A DNA stretch of 64,000 nt from Delftia sp. PS-11 (GTDB taxonomy: Bacteria > Pseudomonadota > Gammaproteobacteria > Burkholderiales > Burkholderiaceae_C): positions 180,908-244,907 of the forward strand of contig NZ_JACSYA010000004.1 of NCBI RefSeq assembly GCF_029870285.1, given 5' to 3'. The position numbers were made by a program, and so were the translations under genes. Under the pieces are notes generated by a model. It had not been told where the DNA came from. It did no database searches and worked only from the letters and a program-made list of their open reading frames with translations. Shown here in pieces: positions 1 to 8,042 of this stretch (positions are counted from its first letter, which is position 1; each line of letters begins with the position of its first letter).

Positions 1-234
1 GGCGTGCTGGACAAGGCCGGCAATCTGCTGACGGACCTGACGGCCCGCGAGATTGATGCGCTGTTTGCCGATGGCACGATCTCGGGCGGCATGCTGCCCA
101 AGATCAGCGGCGCTCTGGACGCCGCCAAGGCGGGCGTCAATGCTGTGCACATCATCGATGGCCGTGTGCCGCACTCCATGCTGCTGGAAATCCTGACCGA
201 CCAGGCCTATGGCACCATGATCCGCAGCCACTGA
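1..234 (+). CDS. argB: Acetylglutamate kinase, C-terminal fragment (5' end outside window)
   Basis: This is the C-terminal 77 residues of an N-acetylglutamate kinase, the enzyme that phosphorylates N-acetyl-L-glutamate with ATP in the second step of arginine biosynthesis. The frame is open from the first base (G-V-L-D) and ends at TGA 232-234. The stretch [20 protein letters not shown] followed by [14 protein letters not shown] and [16 protein letters not shown] matches the amino-acid-kinase C-terminal region of ArgB, including the GGM-PK loop of the nucleotide site. The start lies upstream of the window. A rho-independent terminator follows at 318. slmA lies about 2.5 kb downstream on the same strand. 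Confidence 0.93.
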   Translation, partial: GVLDKAGNLLTDLTAREIDALFADGTISGGMLPKISGALDAAKAGVNAVHIIDGRVPHSMLLEILTDQAYGTMIRSH

Positions 235-317
235 ACCCGAAAGCCCCTGGGCCGCAGTTCGCGTTACCATCGGGCATGGACCGGCCACGGTCTGGCAGCC
301 AGCCATGGCTTGCCGCA

Positions 318-338
318 AGCCGCCCTCGGGCGGCTTTT
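318..338 (+). terminator. Rho-independent terminator after argB
   Basis: A GC-rich hairpin (AGCCGCC, loop CTCG, GGCGGCT) is followed by TTTT. It sits about 85 bp after the argB stop and 50 bp before the response regulator, so it likely separates the two transcripts. Confidence 0.6.
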
Positions 339-387
339 GTGTTCAAGGGCCGTCCCGGGGCGATGCCCAGTTTTTGTAGGTGTGGAT

Positions 388-1104
388 ATGCGTTTGCTTC
401 TGGTGGAAGACGATGTGATGGTGGCCAGCGGCATCAAGCTGGGGCTGTCCGATGCGGGTTATGCCGTGGACTGGGTCGGTAGTGCCGAGCGCGCCCTGGA
501 GGTGCTGGCCCAGGAGGCTTTCGACCTGGCCGTGATCGACATCGGCCTGCCGGGCATCGACGGGCTGGAACTGACGCGCCGCCTGCGCAGCAGCGCGGTG
601 GAGAGTGCGGCCATGCCCGTGCTGATCCTGACGGCGCGCGATGCACTGCAGGACCGGGTCCAGGGGCTGGACCAGGGGGCGGACGACTACATGGTCAAGC
701 CTTTCGAGCTGCCCGAGCTGCTGGCGCGGCTGCGCGCGCTGCTGCGCCGCTCGCAGGCGGCCACGTCGGCGGTGCTGAGCTTCGGCCCCATCGAACTGGA
801 CACGGCGGGCCGCCGCGCCGGTGCGCGCCAGCCTGCCCAGGACGGTGAGACGGAAAGCCGGCTGCTGCCTATCGACCTGGGGCCGCGCGAGTGGACGGTG
901 CTTGAATACCTGCTCATCCATGCGCCCAAGCCGGCCAGCAAGGACAAGCTGCTGCAGGCGCTGACGGGCTGGGACCGCGAGATCACGCCCAATGCCGTCG
1001 AGGTCTATGTCTCGCGCCTGCGCAGCAAGCTGGAGCCGCACGGCGTGGCGCTGCGCTCCATCCGGGGCTTTGGCTACCGGCTGGAGCTGGCGCATGCCGC
1101 TTAG
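388..1104 (+). CDS. OmpR/PhoB-family response regulator (QseB/TctD type)
   Basis: This is a 238-residue DNA-binding response regulator, the partner of the histidine kinase 45 bp downstream. The receiver domain has the acidic pair D8/D9, phospho-acceptor D51 in VIDIGLPG, T82 and K104 in MVKPFE. The C-terminal half is a winged-helix Trans_reg_C domain ending in SRLRSKLEPHG and IRGFGYRLE. The ATG at 388 is chosen because the conserved MRLLLVEDD begins there. The frame extends upstream to 310, but only with a non-homologous tail that crosses the argB terminator. A variable linker of about 25 residues around residues 140-165 lies between the domains. The signal is unknown. Sensor architecture suggests a QseBC- or TctDE-like system. 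Confidence 0.93.
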   Translation: MRLLLVEDDVMVASGIKLGLSDAGYAVDWVGSAERALEVLAQEAFDLAVIDIGLPGIDGLELTRRLRSSAVESAAMPVLILTARDALQDRVQGLDQGADDYMVKPFELPELLARLRALLRRSQAATSAVLSFGPIELDTAGRRAGARQPAQDGETESRLLPIDLGPREWTVLEYLLIHAPKPASKDKLLQALTGWDREITPNAVEVYVSRLRSKLEPHGVALRSIRGFGYRLELAHAA

Positions 1105-1149
1105 TCGATGGCCGCACCGGTGGCTGCATGCCCGGGTGGTTGAGCTGCG

Positions 1150-2583
1150 ATGACAGCCAATCTGCGCCTTCGCCTGCTGGTGCTGCTGGTGGTGCCGCTG
1201 ACGCTGCTGGCCCTGATGGGCGGCTGGTTCGGCTACCGCTCCGCTGACGAGGCATCGACCCAGCACGACCAGCGCCTGCTGCGCCTGCTGCCTGCGCTGG
1301 CCGACTCGGTGCTGGCGCCCTCGATTGCCGAAGGGACGCCGCCGCTGGTGGCCCTGACGCCGGCCATGGAGGATTTTCTGCGCCAGCGCGGCGACGATGT
1401 GGGCTATGCGGTCGGCGACCTGCAGGGCCATGTGGTGGCCGGGGATACCTGGATACGCTTTGATGTGCCCTCCACGCCGCTGGCCGAGTTCCACAGCCAG
1501 GAGCATGACGGCATCACCTACCGTGTGGGCGTATTGCGCTCCGAGACCTATGGCGCTGGCGAGATGGTGCTGGTGCTGGCCGATGGCAGCGATGTGCGCC
1601 AGCAGTGGGTGCGCCAGCTGCTCATGCATGTGCTGCTGCCCAATGTGCTGTTGATTGCCGGGGCTGGCATTGCCATTTACTGGTCGGTCAGCCAGGCATT
1701 CCGGCCATTGCTGACGCTGACCCAGGCGGTGGAACGCCGCTCGCCGCGCGATCTCAGCCCGATTGACGAGCAAAGCTCTCCGGCCGAGGTACGGCCGCTG
1801 GTGCGCTCGCTCAACCGCTTGTTCGCGCTGGTCAATGCCCAGGCCGAGGGGCAGCGGCGTTTCGTGGCCGATGCCGCGCACCAGTTGCGCACGCCGCTGG
1901 CCGCACTGAGCGCCCAGGTCGAGGCCTGGGCGCTCAGTGCGCAGGCCGCCCAGGCCGAGGCGCGCCGCCGTGGTGCCGAGGCACAGGTCACGCTCAGCGT
2001 GGCGCAGATCGAACAGCTGCGCGATGCCACCCGGCGCACGGCGCAGCTGGCGCGCCAGCTGCTGGCACTGTCGCGTGCCGATGCGCGCAATGCCGAGGTG
2101 CAGCCGCTGCAGCAGGTGGACCTCAAGGAGCTGTGCGAGAGTATGCTGGAGCTGTTTTTCGACCAGGCCAGCGCCAAGGGGCTGGACTTTGGCCTCGATG
2201 TCACGCCGGCCCAGGTCTGGGGCCATAGCTGGCTGCTGCGCGAATTGGTATCCAATCTGGTGGACAACGCCATCAAGTACACGCCGGCTGGCGGCAGCGT
2301 CACGCTGCGCTGCGGCATGCAGCCATCCACCCAGGTGCATCAGGGATGGGCCTTCATCGAGGTCGAGGATGACGGCCCTGGCGTGCCGGAAGCCGAGCGC
2401 CATCAGATCACCCAGCGCTTTTACCGGGCGCAGGGCGCCTCGGGCGATGGCACGGGCCTGGGGCTGGCGATTGCCGATGAGATTGCCCTGCTGCACCAGG
2501 GCAGCCTGGGTTTTGCCTCAGGTGCGCAGGGCCGGGGTCTGCTGGTACGCTTGGAGTTGCCGCCGCAGGCGCCTGTGGCATGA
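1150..2583 (+). CDS. Sensor histidine kinase (TctE/QseC type)
   Basis: This 477-residue inner-membrane sensor kinase is co-transcribed with the upstream regulator. It has a transmembrane segment near residues 6-27, a periplasmic region of about 130 residues resembling the 2CSK_N sensor domain, and a second membrane segment near 158-180. A HAMP-like linker follows, then the H-box FVADAAHQLRTPL with phospho-acceptor H244. The N-box is SNLVDNAIKYTP and the G-boxes are DDGPGVP and GTGLGLAIAD. TctE-type kinases with this N-terminal domain control tricarboxylate uptake. That would fit the transporter-rich neighbourhood, but no tct permease lies next to it, so the ligand is open. Confidence 0.92.
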   Translation: MTANLRLRLLVLLVVPLTLLALMGGWFGYRSADEASTQHDQRLLRLLPALADSVLAPSIAEGTPPLVALTPAMEDFLRQRGDDVGYAVGDLQGHVVAGDTWIRFDVPSTPLAEFHSQEHDGITYRVGVLRSETYGAGEMVLVLADGSDVRQQWVRQLLMHVLLPNVLLIAGAGIAIYWSVSQAFRPLLTLTQAVERRSPRDLSPIDEQSSPAEVRPLVRSLNRLFALVNAQAEGQRRFVADAAHQLRTPLAALSAQVEAWALSAQAAQAEARRRGAEAQVTLSVAQIEQLRDATRRTAQLARQLLALSRADARNAEVQPLQQVDLKELCESMLELFFDQASAKGLDFGLDVTPAQVWGHSWLLRELVSNLVDNAIKYTPAGGSVTLRCGMQPSTQVHQGWAFIEVEDDGPGVPEAERHQITQRFYRAQGASGDGTGLGLAIADEIALLHQGSLGFASGAQGRGLLVRLELPPQAPVA

Positions 2584-2706
2584 ACGGCGTGTGCGGCAAT
2601 CGGCAGGCGAAGGCTTGCGATCCTGACGGCGATGGCCATGCCGGCAGCTTTGCGTGGCCTCGCGCAAAGGGCTGTGAGAGAATTGCTTACAAATAGTTGA
2701 ACGCTT

Positions 2707-3402
2707 ATGTCCGAGTCTCAAGTCCTGTCGCCTCTACCCGCTTCTGGCGCTGATGTCGTGCCCGACGAAGCAGCCCCTGTTGCCGCCCCCGCGCCTGCCC
2801 GAAAGCGCCCCAAACCCGGGGAGCGCCGCGAGCAGATTCTGCAGGCGCTTGCAGCAATGCTGGAAAAACCCGGCTCGGAACGCATCACCACGGCCGCGCT
2901 GGCTGCGCATCTGGGCGTGAGCGAGGCGGCCCTGTACCGCCATTTCGCCAGCAAGGCGCAGATGTTCGAGGGGCTGATCGAGTTCATCGAGCAGTCCGTG
3001 TTCACGCTGGTGCAGCAGATCGTCGGCCGCGAGCAGGGCGATGCCGAGCGCCCCGCCACCGACGGCATGCGCCAGGCCAGCCGCGTGATCGCGCTGGTGC
3101 TGCAGTTCGGCGAGCGCAACCCCGGCATGGTACGCGTCATGGTCGGCGATGCCATCGTCTTCGAGCATGAGCGCCTGCAGGCCCGAATGAACCAGTTCTT
3201 CGACCGCATCGAATCCACGCTGCGCCAGTGCCTGCGACCGGCCGCAGGCGCGCTGGGTTCTTCGGCGCCCACGGTCGATGCCCAGGTGGCCGCCAGTGTG
3301 CTGACATCGTTTGCCCTGGGCCGCCTGCAGCGCTATGCCCGCTCGGGCTTTCGCCGCCTGCCGACCGAGCATCTGGAAGCCAGCCTGGCACTGATGGTCT
3401 GA
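2707..3402 (+). CDS. slmA: Nucleoid occlusion factor SlmA (TetR family)
   Basis: This 231-residue TetR-family protein has the SlmA signature. The helix-turn-helix ITTAALAAHLGVSEAALYRH and the following FASKAQMFEGLIEFIEQSVF closely match the E. coli SlmA pattern. SlmA binds chromosomal sites and blocks FtsZ ring assembly over the nucleoid. Unlike the roughly 198-residue enterobacterial protein it has an N-terminal Pro/Ala/Lys-rich extension of about 35 residues that looks disordered. The start is the only plausible ATG before the conserved region. A strong terminator follows 18 bp after the stop, so the gene is probably monocistronic. Confidence 0.88.
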   Translation: MSESQVLSPLPASGADVVPDEAAPVAAPAPARKRPKPGERREQILQALAAMLEKPGSERITTAALAAHLGVSEAALYRHFASKAQMFEGLIEFIEQSVFTLVQQIVGREQGDAERPATDGMRQASRVIALVLQFGERNPGMVRVMVGDAIVFEHERLQARMNQFFDRIESTLRQCLRPAAGALGSSAPTVDAQVAASVLTSFALGRLQRYARSGFRRLPTEHLEASLALMV

Positions 3403-3420
3403 TCGATCCCTTGCACACCA

Positions 3421-3450
3421 CAACGCCCGCTGCATGCGGGCGTTGTTTTT
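3421..3450 (+). terminator. Strong rho-independent terminator after slmA
   Basis: A perfect 10-bp stem (CAACGCCCGC / GCGGGCGTTG) with loop TGCAT is followed by TTTTT. It lies 18 bp after the slmA stop and isolates the toxin-antitoxin locus. Confidence 0.9.
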
Positions 3451-3509
3451 CCAGCGGTACAGCATGGGTCTCTCGGCATCGCATATGGGGGCATAGGCTG
3501 GCGACAAAG

Positions 3510-3538
3510 TTGACATGTGCGACATTAGCGACTAGGGT
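3510..3538 (+). promoter_or_regulatory. Candidate promoter of the toxin-antitoxin operon
   Basis: A consensus -35 hexamer TTGACA (3510-3515) is followed after 17 bp by a weak -10 TAGGGT. The spacer carries the direct repeat GCGAC-N4-GCGAC, a possible binding site for the Xre-type antitoxin. The element sits 34 bp before the antitoxin start. Confidence 0.35.
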
Positions 3539-3571
3539 TGACCTTGCTTCATGCCCGCTTCGGAGATGACC

Positions 3572-4198
3572 ATGCTCACTGCCATCGAATTCATTGCGGA
3601 TCGCTTGCCACGCGTCACGGTGGAGGATGTGCGCCGCTTCTCTGGCACCGCCGAGATCCGGGATGCCGCTGCTTTCGCAGCCGAGTTGCAGGCGTTCGTA
3701 CATGAGCGCGTGGAGGCGGTGAAGCTGCCCGCCAACCTGGAGGCACAGACGGTGGAGCAGGCCTTGGCACACAAGGCTGCCGCGTTGCGCGCCGATACGC
3801 GCTGGGTGCCTGCCTCCACCGATATCCAGCGTGGCCGCGCCGTGCTGCTGCAAGCCTTCAACCAGCCGCACAACCTGCCGATTCCCGTGTTTGCCAGGCT
3901 GGCGGACAAATCCCGCCAGCAAATCTACAAGGACATTCTTGCCCGTCGGCTGCTAGCGCTGAACGTGGGACCACGCGGCCAGAAGCTGCCCGACTGGCAG
4001 TTGGACCCGGTGAAACGGCAGTTGACCGAAACCCTGCTGCAGGATGTCGAGGGTATCGACCAGTGGACGATTTACCGCGCACTGTCCGAACCGCTCGAAG
4101 GCCTGGGTGGCCGCTCGCCGGTGGAGGCGGTAACGCCTGGCTCTATCGATGCGGTGGCCGACGCGGTGCGCAACGTGTTGGGCCTGCAGGCGCATTGA
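3572..4198 (+). CDS. Xre/MbcA/ParS-type antitoxin
   Basis: This 208-residue protein is the presumed antitoxin of a RES/Xre module. The C-terminal part (LTETLLQDVEGIDQWTIYRA, then LGGRSPVEAV and VADAVRNVLG) has the form of the MbcA/ParS/Xre toxin-binding domain. It is preceded by a helix-turn-helix-like stretch FARLADKSRQQIYKDILARR. The N-terminal 90 residues are unrecognised and make it longer than the usual antitoxin of about 150 residues. ATG 3572 is preferred because GGAG lies 6 nt upstream. The in-frame ATGs at 3551 and 3566 have no usable ribosome site. The toxin gene begins 12 bp after the stop, so co-translation and autoregulation are likely. Confidence 0.75.
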   Translation: MLTAIEFIADRLPRVTVEDVRRFSGTAEIRDAAAFAAELQAFVHERVEAVKLPANLEAQTVEQALAHKAAALRADTRWVPASTDIQRGRAVLLQAFNQPHNLPIPVFARLADKSRQQIYKDILARRLLALNVGPRGQKLPDWQLDPVKRQLTETLLQDVEGIDQWTIYRALSEPLEGLGGRSPVEAVTPGSIDAVADAVRNVLGLQAH

Positions 4199-4210
4199 CG
4201 CGCGATTGCC

Positions 4211-4873
4211 ATGGGCCATGCGCTGCCTTCGTTCCCGATCGGTGTGGGTGAACTTCTTCAGCATGTGAGTCGTGCGGCCTACCGGGGCAGTCCGCTGCAC
4301 TATGGCCGCAGCTGCACCAACCGCTACGATGATCCGGCGCAGACCTATGGCGTGCTCTACCTGGGTTGCGACCTGCCTACGGCCCTGATGGAGTCGGTGT
4401 TCCACAAGCACCAGTGGCTCTCTGACGTACAGCGCTCGATTGCGCTGAAGGAGGTGCAAGGCCGCATGGTACGCGCTGTCGGGGTGATGGCCGACATGCT
4501 TCTGGCCGACCTCACTGCTCCAGGTGTCATGGCGGGCTACTTCGGCTTGAATCTGGAGCAGTTGGCTGGCCGCGACTACACGCACACGCAGCAGGTGTCT
4601 GCGCAGGTGCATGCCATGCGCGCAGAGGATGGTCAGCCGCTGTTCGACGGGGTGTTATATCCGTCGCGCAACAACTATCCTTGCAAGAGCATTGCCTTGT
4701 TCGAGCGGGCGGGAGCGAAGGTCGGCATCATTGATGACATTGATTTGGTGGACCATGTGGATTGGCCACGCTTCGTGGCTGCTTACCGTATCGGTGTGGT
4801 GCCCGACTCCGGCCCGGCGCAGCCCGATGAGGCTGCAGACGCGCCATCAGAAAAACCGGATGACCACGGCTGA
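4211..4873 (+). CDS. RES-domain toxin (NAD+-targeting type)
   Basis: This 220-residue protein has the RES fold, named for conserved Arg, Glu and Ser. Here these are probably R33 or R38 in HYGRSCTNRYDDP, E61 in TALMESVFH and S152 in YPSRNNYPCKS. Characterised RES toxins degrade NAD+ and stop growth until neutralised by their Xre-type partner, here the gene 12 bp upstream. The toxin follows the antitoxin, as is usual for this family. Its last 27 bp overlap the 3' end of the outer-membrane protein gene on the opposite strand. No catalytic residue appears lost, so the toxin should be active. Confidence 0.85.
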   Translation: MGHALPSFPIGVGELLQHVSRAAYRGSPLHYGRSCTNRYDDPAQTYGVLYLGCDLPTALMESVFHKHQWLSDVQRSIALKEVQGRMVRAVGVMADMLLADLTAPGVMAGYFGLNLEQLAGRDYTHTQQVSAQVHAMRAEDGQPLFDGVLYPSRNNYPCKSIALFERAGAKVGIIDDIDLVDHVDWPRFVAAYRIGVVPDSGPAQPDEAADAPSEKPDDHG

Positions 4874-5713
4874 TAGCGAGGTAGCTTTCTTCATGCCTGC
4901 CGAGGCGTGGTAGTCAAAGCTCAGGTTGCCTGCGACATAGATGTTGTAGGGCTTCATGAGGCCGAGGTAGGCGAAGGACGGGCCCAGGCGCCTCTGGCGC
5001 TGGGTGGCGAAGTCCGAGCGCGCGTGGTTGTAGATGCTGTAGGAGTGGTGGATGCCCAGGTCCAGCTGGGGCGTCACCCGGTAGCCGATGGCGGTGTCGG
5101 CCAGCGTCAGGGACAGGCCGGCGCGCTGGCGCTCCAGGCTGCCTCCCGGCGAATGCGTGGCATGGCGCGCACGTGCCGAATAGGAGAGCAGGACCGGGGC
5201 GAAGGTGATGCTCCACCGGCCCCGGCCGATGTAATTATTCCAGCCCAGCAGGTAGCTGTACTGGTTGCCCCCGGCGCCAAAGCCCGATGCCTTGCGGCTG
5301 CCGTTGGGGAAGGTGACCGAGGCATAGGGCGTGGTCCACCAGGTGAGCGCATCGCCCTGGCGTTTTTCAATGGCGTTGTAGTAGTACTCGTAGGCGAGCT
5401 GCTGTCCCATGATGCCGGTGGCGCTGTCGCCGCTGCCCGCTGCCGCACGCGCGTGTCCTGCCGAGGCAGCGGCCCAGAACTGGTGGCGGTCGCGTGGTGT
5501 TCCCGTGAAGCCTGTGGGGGTGAAGTAGGACAGTTCGGCAAAGGCCGATGCCGTGGCCGGGCTGGCCTGGGGCTTGCTCCAGGTCGGATACAGCTGTGCC
5601 GACCAGCCTTGCGGGCCCGGCTGGCCCAGGCCGATGAAGTTGCCGGCCATGGCAGCCTGCGGCAAGGCCCACGCTGCCGCGAGGCACAAGGTGGTCAATC
5701 CCTTGGTGTGCAT
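4847..5713 (-). CDS. Outer-membrane channel-like protein (MetA/SphA-type transporter family)
   Basis: This 288-residue protein has a clear signal peptide (MHTKGLTTLCLAAAWALPQA, cleavage near AMA-GNF), alternating aromatic beta-strand-like segments and a terminal RFF, all typical of outer-membrane barrels. It resembles the family annotated as transporter or MetA-pathway of phenol degradation, but the exact family is uncertain. It is the last gene of a four-gene operon. Its ATG at 5713 lies inside the permease gene (19-bp overlap) with AGGAG 8 nt upstream, so translation is probably coupled. It is predicted to let the operon's substrate cross the outer membrane. Its 3' end overlaps the RES toxin gene by 27 bp. 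Confidence 0.72.
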   Translation of the reverse strand: MHTKGLTTLCLAAAWALPQAAMAGNFIGLGQPGPQGWSAQLYPTWSKPQASPATASAFAELSYFTPTGFTGTPRDRHQFWAAASAGHARAAAGSGDSATGIMGQQLAYEYYYNAIEKRQGDALTWWTTPYASVTFPNGSRKASGFGAGGNQYSYLLGWNNYIGRGRWSITFAPVLLSYSARARHATHSPGGSLERQRAGLSLTLADTAIGYRVTPQLDLGIHHSYSIYNHARSDFATQRQRRLGPSFAYLGLMKPYNIYVAGNLSFDYHASAGMKKATSLSAVVIRFF

Positions 5714-6963
5714 TGTCTGTCTCCTGTGGAAAGGGCATTGATGCGGCGCTGGATGGGCCGCCATTTGCGCATCAGCGCATAGGCCATGGCACAGACCAGG
5801 ATGGAGTCGAGTGCTGCCGTGGGTGTCAGCTGCAGGCCCCACTGCTTGGACAAGGCGGCCCAGCCGCTGCCGATCAGCCAGGCGATCAGGGCATCGGCCC
5901 GCCAGGCGGGTGTGGGGCCGCTGCGCGGCTGCATGGCGGCATTGAGCAGGTAGACGCCCGCGATGGGAGGAATGCAGATGCCCAGCCACAGCAGGTAGGG
6001 CACCAGCCATTGGCTGACACCGGCCAGCCCCAGCGCTGCGCCGGCGGCGCCAGCCGCGAGGCTGATGCGCCAGGCAGGCTGGTGCCGCCAGACGGTCTGG
6101 CCGATGAGCGTGGCGGCGTACAGGTTGAAGGTATTGGTGGACCAGGCGGTCAGCGCCACGATGAGCAGTGCGGGCAGACCCAGGCCCAGCGCGATCATGA
6201 TGGCCACCAGATCCCGGTTGCCGGCAGCGAGGCTGGGCATGCCCGCCAGCAGCAGCACGGCGGGAAAGCACAGGCCATAGGCGATGGCACAGCCCGCCGC
6301 CGCATGCCAGGGCGTGCGGGCAAAGCGTGCCACGTCCGGCGCGAGCACGGCGCCCACGATCAGGCCGCCTGCCACCAGGGAAACGCCCGTGCCCAGGTCC
6401 GTGTGTTCGCCCGGTGCGAAGGCCAGCACCGGGCCCATCCCACCGCGCAGCGCCGCATAGAAGGTCCATAGCAGCAGCACGACTTTCAGCGGCGAGGTCA
6501 GCGCGGACAGCAGATCCAGCGCGCGAAAGCCATACATGGTGGTTGCCGTGGTCAGCACGCAGCCGCCCAGTGCCAGCAGCCAGACCGGCACGGTGGCCAG
6601 CGCCGGGCTGGCGCCGATCAGTGCCTCGCCGAACATGGTGGCGATCACGCCGTACCAGCCCAGGATGGACAGGCCCAGCACGGCATTGGCCAGCCGCGCG
6701 CCCTGGCTGCCGAAGGCCTGCACGATCAGCTCGTAGGTGCTCTGGCGCGAACGTGCGCCTGCCGCGCCCGCCAGGGCCGCGATCACGGCCAGCACGGCGC
6801 CACCCAGCAGGGCGGCCCACACCGCGCGCATGGCGCCCAGGGAGAAACTCAACTCGGCGCCCATCACGAAGGCGGGCAGGGCAATCATCACGGCCAGCAT
6901 GATCATCACGATGCGCCAGGCGCCGACCTGGTCTTCGGCGCGGGTCGGGTCGCCGCCTTTCAT
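5695..6963 (-). CDS. NCS1-family permease (cytosine/purine/hydantoin type, CodB-like)
   Basis: This 422-residue polytopic inner-membrane protein has about 12 hydrophobic segments, beginning WRIVMIMLAVMIALPAFVMG. That start and the internal APDVARFAR and STNTFNLYAA stretches are typical of NCS1 nucleobase-cation symporters such as CodB. It is the presumed importer for the substrate of the hydantoinase/DUF917 enzymes encoded just upstream. ATG 6963 overlaps the DUF917 stop by four bases (ATGA). An ORF extension to 7242 is an overlap artefact. The C-terminal end overlaps the outer-membrane gene. Confidence 0.85.
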   Translation of the reverse strand: MKGGDPTRAEDQVGAWRIVMIMLAVMIALPAFVMGAELSFSLGAMRAVWAALLGGAVLAVIAALAGAAGARSRQSTYELIVQAFGSQGARLANAVLGLSILGWYGVIATMFGEALIGASPALATVPVWLLALGGCVLTTATTMYGFRALDLLSALTSPLKVVLLLWTFYAALRGGMGPVLAFAPGEHTDLGTGVSLVAGGLIVGAVLAPDVARFARTPWHAAAGCAIAYGLCFPAVLLLAGMPSLAAGNRDLVAIMIALGLGLPALLIVALTAWSTNTFNLYAATLIGQTVWRHQPAWRISLAAGAAGAALGLAGVSQWLVPYLLWLGICIPPIAGVYLLNAAMQPRSGPTPAWRADALIAWLIGSGWAALSKQWGLQLTPTAALDSILVCAMAYALMRKWRPIQRRINALSTGDRQCTPRD

Positions 6964-8042
6964 GGTGTGGCCCTTTGCGCCAGCGGCTGGTATTCGATGT
7001 CGTAGCCGAAGTAGCGGGGCCCTACGAGTTCGAGCGCAGGCGCCGTGCGCCAGGCAGGCACGCAGGCGATGCCGATCACCGCCACGCGCAGGCCATAGCG
7101 GATTTGCTCGGCCGTGACCGGCTCTGCACTTTCCTGGTCCACGGCGACGATCAGGTCCGGTGTGGAGCACAGCACCTGCTGCGGTGTGCGCGCGAGCAGG
7201 AATTCGTTCTGGAACAGCAGTTCCAGCGTCTGCCCCTGGCAATCGCCCGTACCCTGCAGCTGTGCCGTGCCGCGATTGAAGCGGCCGTCGGTGCGCCTTT
7301 GCACATCGGTCACCTTGCCCTGGAACAGATATTGGCCGCCCGTGGCATCCAGCAGGGCTGCCACGGGGTCTTCATGCCGGGCACGTGCGTTGAACACGGC
7401 CAGGCCGCAGCGCTGCACCATGCTGATGGAGCCGGGCACCAGGGCACGGCGTGCCTGGACCACCGTCATGGCGTACAGCGCGGCATAGCTGGCGCCGCCC
7501 ATGTCCATGGAGATGGAGCGCACGAAGCGCTCGGTGAAGGCGTTGTCCACGGCCTGCACCGTCAGCGCATTGCCTTTTTCGTCGGCCAGCGTCATCGGGC
7601 ATGCGTCTATGCCCGTCAGCGTGCACAAGGTCATCTGCAGCTCGGGAAAGGCCCGGCCCATGGTGTCGCCATCGATCAGCGGCAGCCCGGTAACGCTGGC
7701 CACCGAAAACGGAATGGTGGAGTTGAGTCCGCCGACTTCAATGCACATCATGGCCTTGGCACAGCGGCCCAGCCGAACTTCCAGCTGGCGCAGGGCCAGC
7801 ACCAGCGGATCGATCCCGGGGAGTTTTTCCAGCATGACGGTAGGCGCGCCGACCAGCGCCACAGGCACGACCAGATCGTCGCCGTGCAGCGCATCCAGCG
7901 GTATCAGCTCTACAGGTCCATGCGTGCGCATGGCCTGCTGTGCCAGCAGCTTGCCCAGATAGGGGTCGCCGCCGCCGCCCGTGCCATAGACCGCTGCGCC
8001 TGTCGCGATGGCCTCCATGTCTTCGGCGTGGATCAGGGTCAT
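6960..8042 (-). CDS. DUF917 family protein (S-methyl-thiohydantoin desulfurase-type)
   Basis: This 360-residue protein belongs to the DUF917 family, recognised from the N-terminal GTGGGGDPYLGK motif, the MMCIEVGGLNS segment, PLIDGDTMGRAFPE and the C-terminal YFGYDIEY. Family members act on hydantoin-like rings. One branch is linked to desulfuration of thiohydantoins in ergothioneine-type catabolism, but the substrate here is unknown. ATG 8042 is chosen because AAGGAG lies 8 nt upstream, whereas the GTG at 8051 has its ribosome site abutting it. The start overlaps the hydantoinase stop (ATGA) and the stop overlaps the permease start (ATGA), so translation of all three is coupled. Confidence 0.85.
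   Translation of the reverse strand: MTLIHAEDMEAIATGAAVYGTGGGGDPYLGKLLAQQAMRTHGPVELIPLDALHGDDLVVPVALVGAPTVMLEKLPGIDPLVLALRQLEVRLGRCAKAMMCIEVGGLNSTIPFSVASVTGLPLIDGDTMGRAFPELQMTLCTLTGIDACPMTLADEKGNALTVQAVDNAFTERFVRSISMDMGGASYAALYAMTVVQARRALVPGSISMVQRCGLAVFNARARHEDPVAALLDATGGQYLFQGKVTDVQRRTDGRFNRGTAQLQGTGDCQGQTLELLFQNEFLLARTPQQVLCSTPDLIVAVDQESAEPVTAEQIRYGLRVAVIGIACVPAWRTAPALELVGPRYFGYDIEYQPLAQRATP

Noticed and set aside
343..2496. Long antisense open frame (717 codons) on the minus strand opposite the two-component genes
   Set aside because: It mirrors the codon pattern of the real response regulator and kinase, is His/Gln/Arg-rich without domains, and crosses two clear genes.
5713..6820. Reading the outer-membrane protein as a longer 657-residue fusion
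   Set aside because: The upstream part is an out-of-frame reading of the permease gene. The signal peptide and ribosome site place the start at 5713.
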